A stretch of 45,531 nucleotides of DNA from positions 1-45,531 of the forward strand of contig JAEEHW010000088.1 of NCBI GenBank assembly GCA_016281055.1, read 5' to 3'. Of the stretch, positions 42,858 through 45,531 are shown one piece after another. Position numbers and translations under genes: made by a program. Each line of letters begins with the position of its first letter. Within the stretch, counting starts at the first letter, position 1. Origin of the DNA: Prevotella sp. (GTDB lineage: Bacteria; Bacteroidota; Bacteroidia; Bacteroidales; Bacteroidaceae). The notes beneath the pieces were generated by a model. The model made no database searches. It saw only the letters and a program-made list of their open reading frames with translations, and was not told the origin of the DNA.

Positions 42858-44975
42858 ATGAATATGAAAAGAAGAATACTTTCGCTTGCATTGTTGTGCG
42901 TAAGTTTATTATGTATGGCAGCGCAGTATCCCAAAAGTATAGGTGGTATAACTCAAGGGGAAACATGTTCTTATAATAAGAACACAGGTGTTTTGGTGCT
43001 GAATAATTATAATGGTCCTGCATTTTATGACATGACAACCAATAATGAAATGGTTGACGAATGTACAATTCGTATAGAGGGAAAGTGTGTGATAAAACAA
43101 GATGTATTCAGTCAGCGCCCTGCCATATTAATGACTTCCGTAAGACATTTGAAAATAATATTCGCCGAAGGTGCCTCACTTGAGCTCTACTCAGAGTCTG
43201 TGCTCTTGGATTATGCAACCACTTGTATTTGTGCCCAGAATTCGGACATAGATATCAGTTGTGAGGGAAGTACGGGCACGCTGTCGTTGATGTCTGCCCC
43301 CAATGGAAAGCTATATGGAATGGGCATTAATGCAAAGTATGGGACAGTGACGATAAAAAACAATGTAAACGTTGATATAAAAGTAGAAACGCTGATAGAG
43401 AAGACTGAAGGCCAGTATCCCTCGTGTGGCATTGATGCAGACTCTTTGTGTGTGGATGACAAAGCCTCTTTGTCTATAGATATATCGGGCGTAAAAGGCA
43501 AGGGCTATGCTTTTTATACGGATGATTATACCAATGGAAGTAATAGGAATTATACCAATAGTCAGAAGATATATCTTGGTAGGGTGTCGGAAGTGAAATT
43601 CAAGCTGCAGAATGGAATAGGGCAGGTTACAAAGGAAGAAGCGTTCGGCATTAATAACGAATATGAGTATTGTCATGTAACGGAGAATTCGTGTTCAAGT
43701 GACAATAAGATACGCACATTGAGATATGAGGCATATCAGAATGTCGTATCTTCCGTAAGTATTAATGTGCCAGAACCGAAATTGAATGAAAGTATACCAA
43801 CAGGTGCGTATTGGGGCGCAATATCAGATGATGTTGGTTATTCTTCAAATAATGTATATTATGAAGTGTTTGAAGATGGTGCATGGACACGATGTAATTC
43901 TGGTTCGGTTTTTGAAATAGGCAAGGAGTATCGTTTGCGAGGTTCTGTATATCCCGCTCCAAGTGCCCAGGTGTCAGCGTTTGCGAAAAATATAGATGAT
44001 ATGAATGTGACAGTAAATGGAAATAAATGCGATAATATATATTTTGGGATATCTAATCCGCGAGGCTCACTGAATTTTCTATATAAATTCTCAGGGATAA
44101 AAGATGAGGCATATCTCCTATGCCTTGCAGACCAGATGGTACGAACAAGCAATTGTTCCGATCTGTCAGTAATCCCTGGTGTGGAGGGAACGGTGAAGTA
44201 TGACCCCACTACCAACACCTTGACGTTGCGAAATGCAACCATCACTAACACTGCACCAAATACGTCCTACAACAATAATGGTGGTTATGGCATACTGAAC
44301 AAAATTGATGGACTGACCATAAAGATTGAAGGTGAGAACACTATTACCTCAACCCAGTGGGATGGACTGGCAAGCGTAGGTAACCTCACCATCACCGGCA
44401 ACGGCACGCTCAACATCGATGCCAAAGGCACGGCACTCGGCATGATTGGCGCCACCAGCTACTACCTCACCATCAATGGCGGTGCAAAAATCTTCGCTAA
44501 GGGTATGTACGGAGTATATGGTGGTATGAAGACCGTTCCTGCGGCAGGTGGGCAGTTGACAGAATCATACGTCACACATCTACGCGTGAGCGGTGCGAAG
44601 ACAGAACTGCACGTCTATGGTACAGAGCAGTGCGCCCAGCTCATTGCTTTCTTAGAAACGGATGCGGGTATGGAAATGAGAGGCGAAAGCGGCAAGGCAT
44701 ACTTTGAGCAAAACAGTTTCTGCTACTTCGAGCGCCACAGGTACCAACCATACGTAAACCAGTGGGTAACGATAAAATATCCAGATGGCTTTATACTCGG
44801 TGACGTGAACCATGACGGTTCGATAACAATGGCAGATGCCAATGCCGTAGTGAACTATTTCCTCGCCACCGACAAACCGGAGGACTTCGACAAGACGATT
44901 GCCGACGTGAACGGTGACGGTTCAATCACGATGGCCGATGCCAACATGATAGTGAATATGTTCTTGGGACAGTAA
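42858..44975 (+). CDS. secreted protein with repetitive beta-rich region and C-terminal dockerin
   Basis: 705 residues. A signal peptide covers about 1-21 (RRILSLALLCVSLLCMAAQ). ATG 42858 and ATG 42864 are both possible starts. The body is beta-rich and Asn-rich, with repeating VKYDPTTNTLTLRNATI, GLTIKIEGENTITS and LTITGNGTLNIDAKG elements that suggest a beta-helix or beta-solenoid. The last 60 residues hold two dockerin repeats, DVNHDGSITMAD and DVNGDGSITMAD, very close to those at 3502-5217. The body matches no family I can name. It is probably a surface or secreted binding protein, expressed from a promoter with the hairpin element in its leader. Confidence 0.75.
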   Translation: MNMKRRILSLALLCVSLLCMAAQYPKSIGGITQGETCSYNKNTGVLVLNNYNGPAFYDMTTNNEMVDECTIRIEGKCVIKQDVFSQRPAILMTSVRHLKIIFAEGASLELYSESVLLDYATTCICAQNSDIDISCEGSTGTLSLMSAPNGKLYGMGINAKYGTVTIKNNVNVDIKVETLIEKTEGQYPSCGIDADSLCVDDKASLSIDISGVKGKGYAFYTDDYTNGSNRNYTNSQKIYLGRVSEVKFKLQNGIGQVTKEEAFGINNEYEYCHVTENSCSSDNKIRTLRYEAYQNVVSSVSINVPEPKLNESIPTGAYWGAISDDVGYSSNNVYYEVFEDGAWTRCNSGSVFEIGKEYRLRGSVYPAPSAQVSAFAKNIDDMNVTVNGNKCDNIYFGISNPRGSLNFLYKFSGIKDEAYLLCLADQMVRTSNCSDLSVIPGVEGTVKYDPTTNTLTLRNATITNTAPNTSYNNNGGYGILNKIDGLTIKIEGENTITSTQWDGLASVGNLTITGNGTLNIDAKGTALGMIGATSYYLTINGGAKIFAKGMYGVYGGMKTVPAAGGQLTESYVTHLRVSGAKTELHVYGTEQCAQLIAFLETDAGMEMRGESGKAYFEQNSFCYFERHRYQPYVNQWVTIKYPDGFILGDVNHDGSITMADANAVVNYFLATDKPEDFDKTIADVNGDGSITMADANMIVNMFLGQ

Positions 44976-44987
44976 GCCCCACCCCGA

Positions 44988-45006
44988 CCCTCCCCAGTAG
45001 GGAGGG
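44988..45006 (+). terminator. GC-rich hairpin after the second dockerin gene
   Basis: CCCTCCC (44988-44994), 5-nt loop, GGGAGGG (45000-45006). It has the same type and position as the hairpin after the first dockerin gene; no T-run. Confidence 0.5.
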
Positions 45007-45020
45007 GGAAGTGAATAGTG

Positions 45021-45104
45021 AATAATGAATAGTGAATAATACGATGGTGACACTGGCTTGATGGTAAGTCTAAATGTAACTTGTATTATTCACTATTCAT
45101 TATT
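45021..45104. repeat. perfect 22-bp inverted repeat
   Basis: Arms at 45021-45042 and 45083-45104 are perfectly complementary and built from GAATAGTGAATAAT words, with a 40-nt spacer. T-rich DNA follows at 45105-45137. It may act as a terminator between the dockerin gene and the next promoter. Confidence 0.65.
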
Positions 45105-45134
45105 TGTTATTCATTTTTTTTATTCTTCATTTTT

Positions 45135-45165
45135 TTTGTTGTTTCATAATAATTTATTAACTTTG
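45135..45165 (+). promoter_or_regulatory. Bacteroidetes promoter of the gene at the right edge
   Basis: TTTG at 45135-45138, 19 nt, then TAACTTTG at 45158-45165: a full match. Confidence 0.8.
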
Positions 45166-45315
45166 CACTCAGGAAATCGCTTTAAGCGACTGCGAGCCTG
45201 CTTCGCAGACACTCGCTTTTCCTGTCGTACGATACATTGACACTCAGGAAATCGCTTTAAGCGACCGCGAGCCTGCTTCGCAGACACTCGTTGTTTACTT
45301 CGTGCGATACTTTGT
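45166..45315 (+). repeat. two tandem 75-bp copies of the promoter-proximal hairpin element
   Basis: CACTCAGGAAATCGC recurs at 45166 and 45241. Each unit has a TCGCTT-ta-AGCGA stem and then GCGAG-c-CTGC-ttc-GCAG-aca-CTCGC (45192-45216 in the first; the second has CTCG at its 3' arm). Each ends in a TACGATA- or TGCGATA-like word. The layout after the promoter equals that at 14071-14207. Confidence 0.8.
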
Positions 45316-45347
45316 ACTCGAAAATTACATTCACAAACTGAAATATA

Positions 45348-45531
45348 ATGAATACGATAACATTGCAAATAGAAAACCAGTCAATACTGCCAAGTTTGAA
45401 GAAGGTTCTTGGTGCATTGGAAGGAGTAACACTTCTTCCTGCAAAAAGAAAATCTGCTGCAAAAAAAGATGCACTGAATTCTACAACGATTAAAGCTATC
45501 AAGGCTGTTAAGGCAGGAAAGACGTTTAAGG
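45348..45531 (+). CDS. partial gene, putative antitoxin-like small protein
   Basis: Starts at ATG 45348 and remains open to the window end (61 codons seen). It begins MNTITLQIENQSILPSLKKV, then a short linker LLPAKRKSAAKKDA and IKAIKAVKAGKTFK. This resembles the short RelB-like or orphan antitoxins of Bacteroidetes, which have an N-terminal strand and helix, a variable linker and a final AL..V..GK motif. The resemblance is recalled pattern only. The leader carries two hairpin elements. A toxin gene, if present, would lie beyond the edge. Confidence 0.5.
   Translation, partial: MNTITLQIENQSILPSLKKVLGALEGVTLLPAKRKSAAKKDALNSTTIKAIKAVKAGKTFK

Overview
The window looks like chromosomal DNA from a Bacteroidales bacterium, most likely Prevotellaceae. 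The main evidence is twofold. At least eight promoters fit the Bacteroidetes pattern (TTTG, 19-20 nt, TAnnTTTG). The gene content is also typical: BspA-type leucine-rich repeats, DUF4838, DUF1573, YARHG and VTC/DUF4956 families, a complex I operon with fused nuoCD and no nuoEFG, and B12-dependent methylmalonyl-CoA mutase. Genus is an inference. No rRNA, tRNA, CRISPR array, transposase or phage gene was recognised.

Layout. 1-2.4 kb: a possible small ORF and an SLC13/DASS carboxylate transporter. 2.4-5.4 kb: a repeat-rich spacer, a promoter with a long leader, and a secreted LRR/Ig-like/dockerin protein. 5.35-5.8 kb: two copies of one hairpin with inverted loops, enclosing a decayed Abi-family gene and a possible short RNA. 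5.9-14.2 kb, minus strand: a five-gene locus (HEAT-type membrane protein, GT2 synthase, TPR/beta-barrel outer-membrane protein, DUF4838 putative lipoprotein, DUF1573 lipoprotein) that resembles a synthase-dependent exopolysaccharide (Pga-like) machine. 14.5-15.7 kb: a secreted SGNH esterase. 16.5-21.3 kb: VTC polyphosphate-polymerase-like, DUF4956 and DUF2490 genes bracketed by a 115-bp inverted repeat, then a Cthe_2159-type carbohydrate-binding lipoprotein. 21.4-22.5 kb: a second DUF1573 protein.

22.6-27.3 kb, minus strand: thioesterase and LolA-like genes, then purN, aroC, slyD and a YARHG protein. 27.35-27.7 kb: divergent promoters around palindromes, with a candidate small RNA. 27.7-38.1 kb, minus strand: nuoA-B-CD-H-I-J-K-L-M-N. 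38.4-42.4 kb: mutA and mutB. 42.9-45.0 kb: a second dockerin protein. The right edge cuts a gene that resembles small antitoxins.

Together the metabolic genes fit an anaerobe with a proton- or sodium-pumping complex I fed by a donor other than the NuoEFG module and a succinate-propionate route through MutAB. The secreted proteins point to polysaccharide binding, modification and export.

Most of the unexplained structure is in the spacers: a promoter-proximal hairpin element whose stems covary between copies, two arrays of 22-bp repeats, the inverted repeat around the VTC module, and low-complexity repeats that run into genes and appear to supply signal peptides or protein ends.
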